The position numbers and the translations under genes were made by a program. The notes beneath the pieces were generated by a model. The model was not told the origin of the DNA, ran no database searches, and saw only the letters and a list, made by a program, of their open reading frames with translations. DNA of 64,000 nt, taken from positions 1-64,000 of the forward strand of contig CANRIR010000001.1 of assembly GCA_947630735.1 (NCBI GenBank), written 5' to 3'. The DNA comes from an uncultured Marvinbryantia sp. Its GTDB lineage: Bacteria > Bacillota > Clostridia > Lachnospirales > Lachnospiraceae. Below are positions 1 to 8,337 of this stretch, in pieces. Position 1 is the first letter of the stretch. Each line of letters opens with the position of its first letter.

Positions 1-37
1 TCTGCATTTTTTATAATCAGTGTGAAAGAAGTGACCT

Positions 38-147
38 GTGATCTCTGACGGAGCGAACGCGTTCGGGCGCAGAGGGTGCTGTGCGCCAGTGGCGCACGTT
101 TAGCACCGACCGGAGCGAAGCGGAGATCACGAGGTCCAGTGGACCTC
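38..147. repeat. Nested palindromic intergenic element (REP-like)
   Basis: Bases 38-45 (GTGATCTC) are complementary to 123-130. Inside lie GGTGCT (75-80) with AGCACC (102-107) and a perfect 7-bp hairpin, GTGCGCC-AGT-GGCGCAC (81-97). A second 7-bp hairpin with the same AGT loop, GAGGTCC-AGT-GGACCTC, follows at 131-147. The phrase GAGCGAAGCGGAGA around 112-127 recurs in near-identical form around 165-178. No gene is visible in 1-266 apart from this element and the promoter at 202-230. Confidence 0.6.
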
Positions 148-201
148 GGCTTTGGACCGACCGAAGCGAAGCGGAGACCGCAGGTTCCTCTCTTTCTTTT
201 C

Positions 202-230
202 TTGCAAAATCCATAGAGACCAGATATAAT
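202..230 (+). promoter_or_regulatory. Sigma-A-like promoter of the MATE gene
   Basis: TTGCAA (202-207) and TATAAT (225-230) are separated by exactly 17 bases. The start codon at 267 lies about 30 bases beyond the predicted transcription start. Confidence 0.7.
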
Positions 231-266
231 GAGAACTGTTTTGGAATACAAAGAGAGGAATGTAAG

Positions 267-1592
267 ATGGAAGGCAACGAACTTTTTGAAAAAACATTGA
301 TCCCCAAAGCATTTTTCACGCTGACGGTTCCCCTTGTGCTGGCGCGGATCGTCGGGCTGGTCTACAACATGGCAGATACTTATTTTATCGCAAAAACGCA
401 GGACGCCGCGCTGGTGGCGGGCGTATCGATCTGCGCGCCCGTCTTCATCCTGCTGGTCGCCCTGGGCGATCTCTGCGGGTTGGGCAGCAGTTCTGTCATT
501 TCGCGTTTGTTTGGCGAACAGCGCAACGATGAGGGCAGGAATGTCAGCAGTTTTGGGTTTTGGTGTTCCGTTGCCGTGGGTGTGCTTACCGGGGCGCTGA
601 TGCTGCTCTTTCGCACGCCGATCCTGCGCCTTCTGGGCGCGAAGGACGATGTGTTCTATCACGCTTCCCAGTATTATACGTATATCGCCATCGGCGCGCC
701 CGTCATGGTAGTCTCTCTGGTTCCCACGAACCAGCTGCGCACGGAGGGCCTGGCAAATCAGTGCATGGCAGCTACGATTGCCGGTTCCGTGCTCAATATC
801 ATTCTGGATCCGCTTTTCATTTTCACGTTCCGCATGGGGGCCGCGGGGGCGGCCATCGCCACGGTGCTCGGGAATGTGGTCAGCGTGGCGCTGATGGTCT
901 GGGTGACAGTCAAAAAAGCGAGGAAACTGTCGGTTTCCCCCAGGCATATTCGCATCAGCCGCGAAAATATGCTGGCTGTCTTTGCCATCGGGATCCCTGC
1001 GTCCGTCAATAACCTGATGCAGAGTTTTTCCGGCGTGCTTTTAAACCGAAGCCTTACCGTTTACGGCACGGACAGCGTGGCGGCGATGGGGATTACCAAT
1101 AAAATTTATATGATACTCATGATGATCATGGTAAGCTTTGCGTTTGGCGCGATGCCCTTGATCGGTTATTGTTTCGGGGCTGGGAACCGGCAGCGCCTGA
1201 AAAAGGTGCTGCGCTTTGACATTGGCGTACAGATCGCGATCGCCGTTCTCGGCGCGGGCCCGATGTTTCTTGCCGCGCCGCACCTGATCCGTTTCTTTTT
1301 GCAGGATTCCGCGATCGTGGAAATGGGAGGCCTGATGCTGCGCTGCCTTTTGGCGAGCGCCCCGTTTGCCGGATTGTTCCTGGTATTTATCACGCTGTTT
1401 CAGGCGACCGGGAAAGCGCTTGCCACCCTGATTCTCACATTGAGCCGTCAGGGGATCCTCTTTGCGCTCCTTCTGTTTTTGCTGCGGGCGTTCTTCGGCT
1501 TTCACGGGGTTATCTGCGCGCAGGCTGTGGCGGACGTGCTGTCTGTCCTGCTTGCCTTCTGTCTGTACCGCTCCAATCTGGGCATAGCCTGA
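267..1592 (+). CDS. MATE family efflux transporter
   Basis: Predicted 441-residue multidrug and toxin extrusion transporter, a cation-coupled exporter of the cytoplasmic membrane. The sequence shows about twelve hydrophobic segments. The opening reads PLVLARIVGLVYNMADTYFIA, shortened here to its typical parts (YNMADTYF near residue 37), and a second pseudo-repeat half begins near residue 240 (IPASVNNLMQSFSG). The ATG at 267 is preferred over an in-frame start at 81 because AGAGAGGAA precedes it and the promoter at 202-230 lies between the two. It is the first gene after an intergenic palindromic element and appears monocistronic. Substrate cannot be predicted. Confidence 0.93.
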   Translation: MEGNELFEKTLIPKAFFTLTVPLVLARIVGLVYNMADTYFIAKTQDAALVAGVSICAPVFILLVALGDLCGLGSSSVISRLFGEQRNDEGRNVSSFGFWCSVAVGVLTGALMLLFRTPILRLLGAKDDVFYHASQYYTYIAIGAPVMVVSLVPTNQLRTEGLANQCMAATIAGSVLNIILDPLFIFTFRMGAAGAAIATVLGNVVSVALMVWVTVKKARKLSVSPRHIRISRENMLAVFAIGIPASVNNLMQSFSGVLLNRSLTVYGTDSVAAMGITNKIYMILMMIMVSFAFGAMPLIGYCFGAGNRQRLKKVLRFDIGVQIAIAVLGAGPMFLAAPHLIRFFLQDSAIVEMGGLMLRCLLASAPFAGLFLVFITLFQATGKALATLILTLSRQGILFALLLFLLRAFFGFHGVICAQAVADVLSVLLAFCLYRSNLGIA

Positions 1593-1634
1593 GTTTTTCT
1601 AAAAAATTTAATAAATATTAAGGCAGAAATTGGA

Positions 1635-1663
1635 TTGCGAAATTCCAAAATATGTACTATATT
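1635..1663 (+). promoter_or_regulatory. Sigma-A-like promoter of the SGNH gene
   Basis: TTGCGA (1635-1640), 17-base spacer, TATATT (1658-1663). It overlaps the longest open reading frame, so the real start codon should be the later ATG at 1704. Confidence 0.65.
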
Positions 1664-1703
1664 AGATTCGTATTTAAGATTTATTGCAGCAGAGGGAGTC
1701 ACA

Positions 1704-3500
1704 ATGGCAAGGAAAATAAAAAAGATCTGGTTTTGCGTGGTATGCATGGTCATGCTTGCGGTGGGAGCGGGTTCAGTCCGTGCGGGTGCGTTCGACCTGT
1801 TCGGCACGCTGCCGAAAACACCGGCGAAAGCAGTGAGCGCGCATCCAAGGATCTTATTTGTGGGGAACAGCTTTACCGCATACAGTAATTTTATGCCCGC
1901 AGTGCAGAAACTGGCGAATGCAAACCGGATCTATCCGCAGATTTCGTCGGTCACATGTCTTGGGCGGGAACTGAACCATATCGTTTATCCGAATAAAGCT
2001 GACCAGTATGAAGTGCTGATGCACAACAGACTGATGGCCTATCTGAAAAATGAAAAATGGGATTATGTGGTTCTGCAGGCGCTGAGCGTGGAGTCAGTGA
2101 CCAATCCGTCTCTGCTTAAAAAGTCTGTCAGGGCGCTGCTTCCCATTATTGAGAATACGGGTGCGCAGACAGTTTTATATATGCCGTGGCCGATGCGCAG
2201 CGGGCATGAGGTTTATGATACGCTCGCGGTTTCCACTCCTGAGGAAGTGATCGATCGCACGCAATCCCTGTTTTACGATCTGGCCCGAGTGTATCATGTG
2301 GCAGTGGCGCCTACGGGCATCGCGTTTATGAGGAACCTGTATCTGCACCCCAACATCAATGTCTATGCGGACGACAATCATCACGCCAGTCAGGTGGGGG
2401 CGTATCTCTCCGCCTGCGTGATGTATGCCACGCTGTTCAACCGGACGCCGGTGGGAACAAACTATTATCCGGTCTTCCCGGGAATGACGGCCAGCACGAG
2501 CAAGCTTGTCTGCACATCACTGCAGGAGCTGGCGGCGGACGTGACGGTGCGCGGGGATGTGAGCAATACAGCCCGTCTCAAGTTTTCCTGTGATGAGATG
2601 GCCCTGCAGAAGGGGACTTCTAAAGTCCTTAAATATCAGATAACTTCCAAGGTAAACGGCAGCCGTATCGTGCGCTGGGCTTCCAGCAATGCGAAGGTGG
2701 CGACTGTGAACAGCGCGGGATTGGTCACCGCCTGCGGAGTGGGGTCAACGGTGATCACGGCAAAACTGAATAATAATACAACGGCTGTGTGTACGGTCCT
2801 GGTAACGCCGGGCGGCGTGAAGATGGGCGTCGGAGAAAAAGCTGCGCTGGCGTTTGCCGATAAGATCAAATGGAACAGCGGAGATAAGACCGTCTCCTCT
2901 ATTGAGGATGGGCAGGTCCGGGCTGTCAAGGCCGGCACGGCGACCCTGACGGGAAAAGACAGATATGGGAACCAGGTCCGCATGACGGTGAAGGTGGTAA
3001 GTCCGCCGAAAGCCGTGCAGGTGGAGAGATATAAGAGGATCTCGGTGGGCGATAAAGTAAAGCTGTATGCGCAGACAGATCTCGGCACCGCGGCCAGCGG
3101 CTACACATATTCCTCCAGCAATACAAGTGTAGTGGAGGTCAGCCAGAACGGCATTTTGTATGGGAGGTCCGTGGGAAAAGCAAGGATCTACGTGAAAGCC
3201 TACAATGGTGTAATGTCCTACTGCGATGTGACGGTGCTGGTTCCAGCCGCGAAGATCCAGTTTTATGGCGTGGGTTCCAGTATGATTATGCAGTGGAGGG
3301 CAGTGCAGAAGCTGCAGGTGGTTTATACTCCGTCCAATACCACGATCAAAAAAGTAAAATGGACTTCCAGCGATCCGAAGATCGTGTCGGTGGATGCGGA
3401 CGGCGTACTCAGGGCATTTGGCAAGGGGAATGTGCGGATCACCGCGCAGACGGTGGACGGCACGGATCGGAAGGCATCGGTTACCATAAAAGTTCAATAG
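1704..3500 (+). CDS. Secreted SGNH/GDSL-like hydrolase with Ig-like (BIG2) domains
   Basis: 598 residues with an N-terminal signal peptide (MARKIKKIWFCVVCMVML). Residues about 45-260 look like an SGNH-fold hydrolase: block I is FVGNSFTAYS and the late catalytic block is DDNHHASQVGAYLS. The C-terminal half contains at least three bacterial Ig-like (BIG2) units, with hallmark phrases such as ASSNAKVATVNSAGLV and SSDPKIVSVDADGVL. The domain plan suggests a surface-exposed esterase or deacetylase held by Ig-like stalks; the substrate is unknown. No LPXTG or transmembrane anchor is visible. ATG 1704 is chosen because AGAGGGAG precedes it, the signal peptide starts there, and the promoter lies just upstream. 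Confidence 0.8.
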   Translation: MARKIKKIWFCVVCMVMLAVGAGSVRAGAFDLFGTLPKTPAKAVSAHPRILFVGNSFTAYSNFMPAVQKLANANRIYPQISSVTCLGRELNHIVYPNKADQYEVLMHNRLMAYLKNEKWDYVVLQALSVESVTNPSLLKKSVRALLPIIENTGAQTVLYMPWPMRSGHEVYDTLAVSTPEEVIDRTQSLFYDLARVYHVAVAPTGIAFMRNLYLHPNINVYADDNHHASQVGAYLSACVMYATLFNRTPVGTNYYPVFPGMTASTSKLVCTSLQELAADVTVRGDVSNTARLKFSCDEMALQKGTSKVLKYQITSKVNGSRIVRWASSNAKVATVNSAGLVTACGVGSTVITAKLNNNTTAVCTVLVTPGGVKMGVGEKAALAFADKIKWNSGDKTVSSIEDGQVRAVKAGTATLTGKDRYGNQVRMTVKVVSPPKAVQVERYKRISVGDKVKLYAQTDLGTAASGYTYSSSNTSVVEVSQNGILYGRSVGKARIYVKAYNGVMSYCDVTVLVPAAKIQFYGVGSSMIMQWRAVQKLQVVYTPSNTTIKKVKWTSSDPKIVSVDADGVLRAFGKGNVRITAQTVDGTDRKASVTIKVQ

Positions 3501-3515
3501 CATGGGTGAGGAAAG

Positions 3516-4691
3516 ATGAAGAGAGAAGAATTTGTACAGGACATTAAAGATCATGTGACCGGGAGGATCATCCCATTTTGGAAAGGTATGCGCGACAATG
3601 AGAACGGCGGATATTACGGTCTGCTGGATTACAATCTGAACCTGGATAAGAAGGCGGTAAAGGGCTGCATCCTGAACAGCCGCATCCTCTGGTTCTTTTC
3701 CAACGCATATCTGGTCTTAAAAGAGGAATCTCTGCTCGCGGAGGCGGACCACGCGTATGCGTTTCTGCAGGAGCACTGCCTGGACAAGAAAAACGGCGGC
3801 GTCTACTGGTCCGTCACATGGGACGGAAAAGCAGCGGAGGGCATGAAGCACACGTACAATCAGGCGTTTGCCATTTATGCGCTCTCGTCCTACTACCGTG
3901 CGAGCCATAAGGAGGAAGCGCTGGAGACGGCAAAAGCGCTGTTCCGCCTGGTGGAGGAAAAGTGCACGGATGAGGCCGGATATATGGAAGCATTCACGGA
4001 GGATTTCGGCCCGGCGGACAATGAGAAGCTCTCCGAGAACGGCGTGATGGCGGATAAGACCATGAACACGCTGCTGCATCTTCTGGAGGCGTACACGGAG
4101 CTGTACGATGTCTCCGGGGATGACAGGGTAAAGGAGCGCCTTCTGTACATGCTGGATCTCTTTGAGCAGAAGGTTTATGATCCGGACAAAAAACGCCTGG
4201 AGGTATTCTTCGACAACAACTGGAACACTCTGATCGACCTGCACTCCTTCGGGCACGACATAGAGGCGTCCTGGCTGATCGACCGGGCGTGCGAAGTGCT
4301 GAAGGAAGATGCTTACACGGAAAAAATGCGTGCCGTCACAAAAGAACTGGCGGCGTGCGTTTACAGAGAAGCGTACCGGAACCACTCCCTGGCGAACGAG
4401 TGCGAGAAGGGCGTGGTGGACGACACCCGCGTCTGGTGGGTGCAGGCGGAGTCCGTGGTGGGCTATCTCAACGCCTGGCAGAAGAGCGGAAACGAAGAAT
4501 ATATGCAGGCGGCGCAGGACATCTGGGAATTTATCAAGAACTATCTGGTAGACAAACGGGAAGGCTCCGAGTGGTTTGAGTTTGTGAACGCAGACGGCAG
4601 CGAGAAAGAACAGAAACCCATCGTGCAGCCGTGGAAATGCCCGTACCACAACGGGCGGATGTGCCTGGAAGTGATCAAGCGCTTGTCGTAG
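3516..4691 (+). CDS. AGE family epimerase, probable cellobiose 2-epimerase
   Basis: 391 residues, the usual length for the N-acylglucosamine 2-epimerase / cellobiose 2-epimerase family, an (alpha/alpha)6-barrel. Family signatures are GGYYGLLDYN near the N terminus, KHTYNQAFAIYAL, the histidine-containing DLHSFGHDIEASWL and RVWWVQAE. Cellobiose 2-epimerase interconverts glucose and mannose at the reducing end of beta-1,4 disaccharides, as needed for mannan or cellobiose use. There is no signal peptide, so it is cytoplasmic. It starts 15 bases after the SGNH gene with GGTGAGGAAAG before the ATG, so the two are probably co-transcribed. Assignment to cellobiose epimerase rather than another AGE enzyme rests on overall resemblance. 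Confidence 0.85.
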   Translation: MKREEFVQDIKDHVTGRIIPFWKGMRDNENGGYYGLLDYNLNLDKKAVKGCILNSRILWFFSNAYLVLKEESLLAEADHAYAFLQEHCLDKKNGGVYWSVTWDGKAAEGMKHTYNQAFAIYALSSYYRASHKEEALETAKALFRLVEEKCTDEAGYMEAFTEDFGPADNEKLSENGVMADKTMNTLLHLLEAYTELYDVSGDDRVKERLLYMLDLFEQKVYDPDKKRLEVFFDNNWNTLIDLHSFGHDIEASWLIDRACEVLKEDAYTEKMRAVTKELAACVYREAYRNHSLANECEKGVVDDTRVWWVQAESVVGYLNAWQKSGNEEYMQAAQDIWEFIKNYLVDKREGSEWFEFVNADGSEKEQKPIVQPWKCPYHNGRMCLEVIKRLS

Positions 4692-4762
4692 GCGGGTGCC
4701 GAAAAGCGCAGCTGTGGAAGTGATCAGGCGATTGTCCTAGGGCCAGCGCTGAAAAATACCCC
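4665..4762. repeat. Degenerate tandem duplication of an upstream gene's 3' end
   Basis: A unit of about 49 bases occurs twice. The first copy (4665-4713) contains the last codons and stop of the epimerase gene. The second (4714-4762) repeats TGGAAGTGATCA and the TAG stop with a few substitutions. The rest of the 127-base gap, about 4768-4800, holds a GC-rich imperfect hairpin (CCCCGCGGT pairing loosely with ACCGTGTGGGG). Confidence 0.7.
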
Positions 4763-4818
4763 GCGGTACCGTTCTCGTAAAGATGGGGACCGTGTGGGGA
4801 TAGAGGTGGAATTTATTT

Positions 4819-5463
4819 ATGGAAAAAAGAAACCGGCGGATTTTCATGAGCGTCCTGGGCGTGGTGATCTGCGGGATCAGCGTGGGATTTTTTAAGCGCG
4901 CCGCGTTCGGCGTCGATCCGTTCCAGTCGTTTATGAGCGGACTGGCCGCGCTGCTTCCGGTCAGCTTCGGAACGCTTTATGTGATCGCCAACGTCTGTCT
5001 GCTCCTGTTCAGTCTGGTCAACGACCGCCACAGGATCGGGATCGCCACGCTGGTAAACCTGTTTTTGCTGGGCTACATAGCAGACTACTCGCACCGTTTC
5101 CTGCTGAACCTGTTCCCGGATCTGGGAATGGCGGGACGGATCGTGATGCTCATTGTCGGCATCGTGATCATGTGCCTGTCGTCGGCGTTCTATTTCACGG
5201 CGGATCTGGGCGTCTCCACCTACGATGCGGTGTCCCTGATCATTTCCGACAAATGGAAAGTGGCCCCGTTTAAATTCTGCCGCATTGCCAGCGATCTGGT
5301 CTGCGTCCTGCTGGGCGTCGGGCTGTATCTGCTGTCCGGCGGACCGGTTTCCGGGCTCGGCGCGGTTGTGGGGGTCGGAACGATCGTCACGGCCTTCTTC
5401 ATGGGCCCGCTGATCGAGTTCTTTAATGTGCATGCGGCGCAGCCGTTTCTGAATAAAAATTAA
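4819..5463 (+). CDS. YczE/YitT-like integral membrane protein
   Basis: 214 residues with five or six hydrophobic segments. The phrases GISVGFFKRAAFGVDPFQSF and LGVSTYDAVSLIISDKW fit the YczE/YyaS/YitT family of multispan membrane proteins, whose members are mostly of unknown function. An AGAGGTGG ribosome binding site precedes the ATG. It stands alone between the epimerase and a convergent gene, ending before a terminator hairpin at 5576-5606. A transport role is often guessed for this family but nothing here shows it. Confidence 0.8.
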   Translation: MEKRNRRIFMSVLGVVICGISVGFFKRAAFGVDPFQSFMSGLAALLPVSFGTLYVIANVCLLLFSLVNDRHRIGIATLVNLFLLGYIADYSHRFLLNLFPDLGMAGRIVMLIVGIVIMCLSSAFYFTADLGVSTYDAVSLIISDKWKVAPFKFCRIASDLVCVLLGVGLYLLSGGPVSGLGAVVGVGTIVTAFFMGPLIEFFNVHAAQPFLNKN

Positions 5464-5476
5464 ACGGTATTTTTTA

Positions 5477-5570
5477 ACAGAGACGGAAGGGCAGTTTTTA
5501 GCGGAGATAGAATGACAGCTGCTTTTGGACAGAGATAGAATGACAGCCATTTTTAAACAGAGATTACATG
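5477..5570. repeat. Tandem degenerate repeat, about 24-28-base period
   Basis: The phrase GAGA(T/C)(A/G/T) starts at 5480, 5504, 5532 and 5560. The middle two units share GAGATAGAATGACAGC exactly. It fills the gap between the YczE-like gene and the terminator. Confidence 0.6.
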
Positions 5571-5575
5571 AAACG

Positions 5576-5606
5576 ACCCGCAGCTTACTGCTGCGGGTTA
5601 TTTTTT
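5576..5606 (+). terminator. Rho-independent terminator after the YczE-like gene
   Basis: 8-bp stem ACCCGCAG (5576-5583) with CTGCGGGT (5591-5598), followed by TATTTTTT. It overlaps the last codons of the convergent minus-strand gene. The T run is on the plus strand. Confidence 0.75.
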
Positions 5607-7606
5607 GACTTTCGGATGGAAGGTTTGCGGCGTTTCTTCGCCTCATAAAGCTTTTTATCTGCCTCCGCAACCATCTTGTGCACGTCTGTGGCCTGATCCA
5701 GCGTAAAAGATACGATCCCGAGGGAGACCTCCACAAAATACGGCTTTTCGGACTGCTCGTTCAGGGCGGTGCAGGCCTGCTTCACGCGGTAGCGGAATTC
5801 CTCGTCGAAGGCGTCCATGTCGGACATCACCAGGGCGAGAAACTCATCGCCGCCTATGCGGGCCAGAATGTCGGTGCTGCGCAGGGAATCCCGCAGAATA
5901 CCGGCAAGGGAACACAGGGCAAAATCGCCTTCCGCGTGCCCCCAGCTGTCGTTGATCTCCTTTAAGTGATCCAGATCCCCGTAGATGATGTAGGCTTTGC
6001 GGGGTGTGACTGTCTGCATTCTCAGATGTTCCGAGCTCTCGGTAAAGCCGCGCAGGTTCAGAAGCCCCGTCAGCTCGTCGTGGTTCGACATGATGTCCAG
6101 CACGCGGTTCTGGTCGCGGATCACTTCAATGTCGTGGGACAGCTCGTGGCGGTGGGCGGCCTCGATCTTGCTGATCTCCAGATAGCGCAGGGAAAGGCCC
6201 AGCTGCAGGCTGACCACGTAGAAGAACGTGAAATCCTCCTGTTCGATGTCGCAGGCGAGAAGGCCGTACTGCCTCTCCCCGGAAAACAACAGGAAGATCA
6301 TAAATTTGTGACGGTCGCCGTCGTCCATCATCTTGGAAATGCTATTCTCTTTTGTCACGAGCGGGCGGTCGTTCACCTGGTAGGAGATGGCGCGCCCGTG
6401 CCGGTAATAGGAGGCAAGCCGCAGCGTGTCCGGGCATGTCCAGTCGCTCACGCCGTCGTAGACGATCACAGGATCCAGCAAAAACAGATAAGCGCTGTTG
6501 GCGTGCAGCTCTTTCATTTTGTTCATGATCTGAAAACAAAATTCCGCCTCGTCCTCAATGCAGTCGTTCAGGTCGCGCGCGAGCAGCGGGATGAACCAGG
6601 ATTTTCGCTGGAAATTCAGAGATTCCTGCTTCATATACGCGATCTTGTGGTTCAGCCTCTGCACTTCCTCCGAGAGGTCCGCGGGAGAACTTTCCGAGAT
6701 ATTCTCGGATACGCACCCGCAGGATTCCCGCTGCACAAACGAGACGGGGATGCGCTTGGAGGCCACCATCTTTCCGCGGAAGCGTTTTATCATGTCGTAC
6801 ACGGCCTCACGGCCCATGGTAACGCCGTCCTGGGTCACGGTGGTGAGGGGCGGGATCAGCCCGGTGGCCGTGTCGCTGTTGTCATAGCCGGTAAAGAGGA
6901 TGTCCCGTCCAATCATAAGGCCGCGCTTTCTGGCCACCTTATATCCGGCCGCGGCCATATCGTCGTTGGCAAACACGATGGCGTCGGCGTGCGGATTTAG
7001 ATTTAAAAGCTGCTCCACCTCCGGGTCCACAAACTCCGAGTAATCGCCCCGCGCGATCATCTGCGGGGAGACGGGGAGGTTATATTTCTCCATCATATCC
7101 AGATAGGCTGTCTTGCGCTCCGCGGCGTCCGTGTTGTTTTCCGGCCCGTCCATATAGAGGATCTTTTTGCAGCCGTGCTTTTCGATCAGATGCTTCATGA
7201 CCAGGCAGATGCCCTGGTAATTGTCGGAGATCAGGGAATGGCAGTTTTCCACGTCCACCATCTCCGTCAGGAATACGGTCGGGATAGAGTTAAAGCGCTT
7301 GGCGAACCGCACCGCGTTCTGGTCGTTCAGATATTTTCCCAGTGTTCCAAAACTGATGATAAGGCCGTCCAGACCGCTGATCAGGCTGTAGTCGTGAATG
7401 GTGTTGAACTGGTAATCGTAGGAGTTGCTCGAATAGACGCCGATGACATCCTGGAAGAATCCCTTGGTCTGCGTGCCAAGGAAGAAATATACGTCTACGT
7501 CCAGTTCTTTTGCGGCAAAAATGACGCCCTTTATGATTTCTTTCGGAAAGTTTGTGTGCACACCGCCGATGAGCACACCGATAGAGTACCTTCTCTTCTT
7601 GATCAT
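5585..7606 (-). CDS. Cytoplasmic LacI-type ligand-binding domain fused to a GGDEF diguanylate cyclase
   Basis: 673 residues. Residues 1-295 resemble the sugar-binding core of LacI/GalR regulators (GLDGLIISFG, LISDNYQGICLVMKHL, IVFANDDMAAAGYKVA, FTGYDNSDTATGLIPPLTTV), but there is no helix-turn-helix and no signal or membrane segment. A CGC motif lies at 296-298. A GAF-like region follows (about 330-480), then a GGDEF domain with the intact active motif GGDEF at 585-589 and an inhibitory RxxD site (RSTD, 576-579) five residues upstream. It should make c-di-GMP in response to a cytoplasmic ligand. ATG 7606 is preferred to a TTG six bases earlier because AAGGGG is correctly spaced only for the ATG. 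Divergent from the pilus operon. Confidence 0.9.
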   Translation of the reverse strand: MIKKRRYSIGVLIGGVHTNFPKEIIKGVIFAAKELDVDVYFFLGTQTKGFFQDVIGVYSSNSYDYQFNTIHDYSLISGLDGLIISFGTLGKYLNDQNAVRFAKRFNSIPTVFLTEMVDVENCHSLISDNYQGICLVMKHLIEKHGCKKILYMDGPENNTDAAERKTAYLDMMEKYNLPVSPQMIARGDYSEFVDPEVEQLLNLNPHADAIVFANDDMAAAGYKVARKRGLMIGRDILFTGYDNSDTATGLIPPLTTVTQDGVTMGREAVYDMIKRFRGKMVASKRIPVSFVQRESCGCVSENISESSPADLSEEVQRLNHKIAYMKQESLNFQRKSWFIPLLARDLNDCIEDEAEFCFQIMNKMKELHANSAYLFLLDPVIVYDGVSDWTCPDTLRLASYYRHGRAISYQVNDRPLVTKENSISKMMDDGDRHKFMIFLLFSGERQYGLLACDIEQEDFTFFYVVSLQLGLSLRYLEISKIEAAHRHELSHDIEVIRDQNRVLDIMSNHDELTGLLNLRGFTESSEHLRMQTVTPRKAYIIYGDLDHLKEINDSWGHAEGDFALCSLAGILRDSLRSTDILARIGGDEFLALVMSDMDAFDEEFRYRVKQACTALNEQSEKPYFVEVSLGIVSFTLDQATDVHKMVAEADKKLYEAKKRRKPSIRKSKNNPQQ

Positions 7607-7646
7607 AGTCAAACCCCTTCAAAATGTCAGACAAAATACCAAGTCT

Positions 7647-7675
7647 ATTATACCGTCTTTGGCCTTCCATTGCAA
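7647..7675 (-). promoter_or_regulatory. Promoter of the GGDEF gene
   Basis: On the minus strand TTGCAA (7675-7670) and TATAAT (7652-7647) are 17 bases apart, about 40 bases before the start codon. Confidence 0.7.
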
Positions 7676-7771
7676 GCTGTTTTCTTCCCCTTCATAAAAT
7701 ATAATAGGAAACAACATAAATGGTGACAAAAAAATAAATTAAAAATATTCATATCTTTCTATTGACTAATG

Positions 7772-7800
7772 GAAACATATCATATATAATACAAACAATC
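7772..7800 (+). promoter_or_regulatory. Promoter of the Flp/Tad pilus operon
   Basis: TTGACT (7772-7777), 17-base spacer, TATAAT (7795-7800), in a very AT-rich stretch (7690-7800) that contrasts with the GC-rich genes. It is the only clear promoter before 18.2 kb on this strand. Confidence 0.8.
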
Positions 7801-7833
7801 AAAGGATGTGTGAACCCTAAAGGAGATGATGAG

Positions 7834-8337
7834 ATGTGGATTTTCTATTTGTTGCCACTTCAAATGGCAGCCATCGTGTGCGATCTCTGCGAGCGCAAGA
7901 TCCCCAATGTCCTGATCGTGAGCGGGCTGATCACGGGGGCCGCGTACCAGTGGAGCACAAAGGGCCCGCCCGGCCTTCTGGATTTTGCGGGCGGGGCGCT
8001 GGTGCCGCTGCTCCTTCTGGGTGTGCTGCACTATTTCCGGATGCTGGGCGCGGGGGACATCAAGCTGCTGATGATGGCGGGCTGCTTTCTGGGTCCCAAA
8101 AACAGCCTGAAGTGCGTGTGCCTTTCTTTCCTGGCGGCAGGAGTTCTCGCGGCGGCGGCTGTCGTGCGGCACGGTCTGCTGCGGAAGCGCCTGCACTATC
8201 TTTTGGAATATATCCGGGGCTGCTGCCGGGGTGAAAAATGGACCCCCTATATCGTGCCGGGGGAGAACAGCGCATATCTGTATTTTTCCATCCCGGTGCT
8301 TGCGGCAAGCCTGGCGGTGATAGGAGGGATTTTTTGA
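7834..8337 (+). CDS. tadV: A24 family prepilin peptidase (TadV/CpaA-like)
   Basis: 167-residue membrane aspartic protease of the short TadV/CpaA type that trims Flp prepilins. It has several hydrophobic helices, an early Asp (VCDLCERKIPN, where the family has a D-x-R-x-x-I-P-N motif) and the second active-site motif GAGD in MLGAGDIKLLMM. The N-methylation domain of PilD-type enzymes is absent. ATG 7834 has AAAGGAG eight bases upstream; an earlier in-frame start at 7762 lies in the promoter. First gene of the Tad operon; its stop overlaps the next start. Confidence 0.88.
   Translation: MWIFYLLPLQMAAIVCDLCERKIPNVLIVSGLITGAAYQWSTKGPPGLLDFAGGALVPLLLLGVLHYFRMLGAGDIKLLMMAGCFLGPKNSLKCVCLSFLAAGVLAAAAVVRHGLLRKRLHYLLEYIRGCCRGEKWTPYIVPGENSAYLYFSIPVLAASLAVIGGIF

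Noticed and set aside
1..266. N-terminal extension of the MATE protein from an ATG at 81
   Set aside because: The extension runs through palindromic repeats and the promoter, and is not protein-like.
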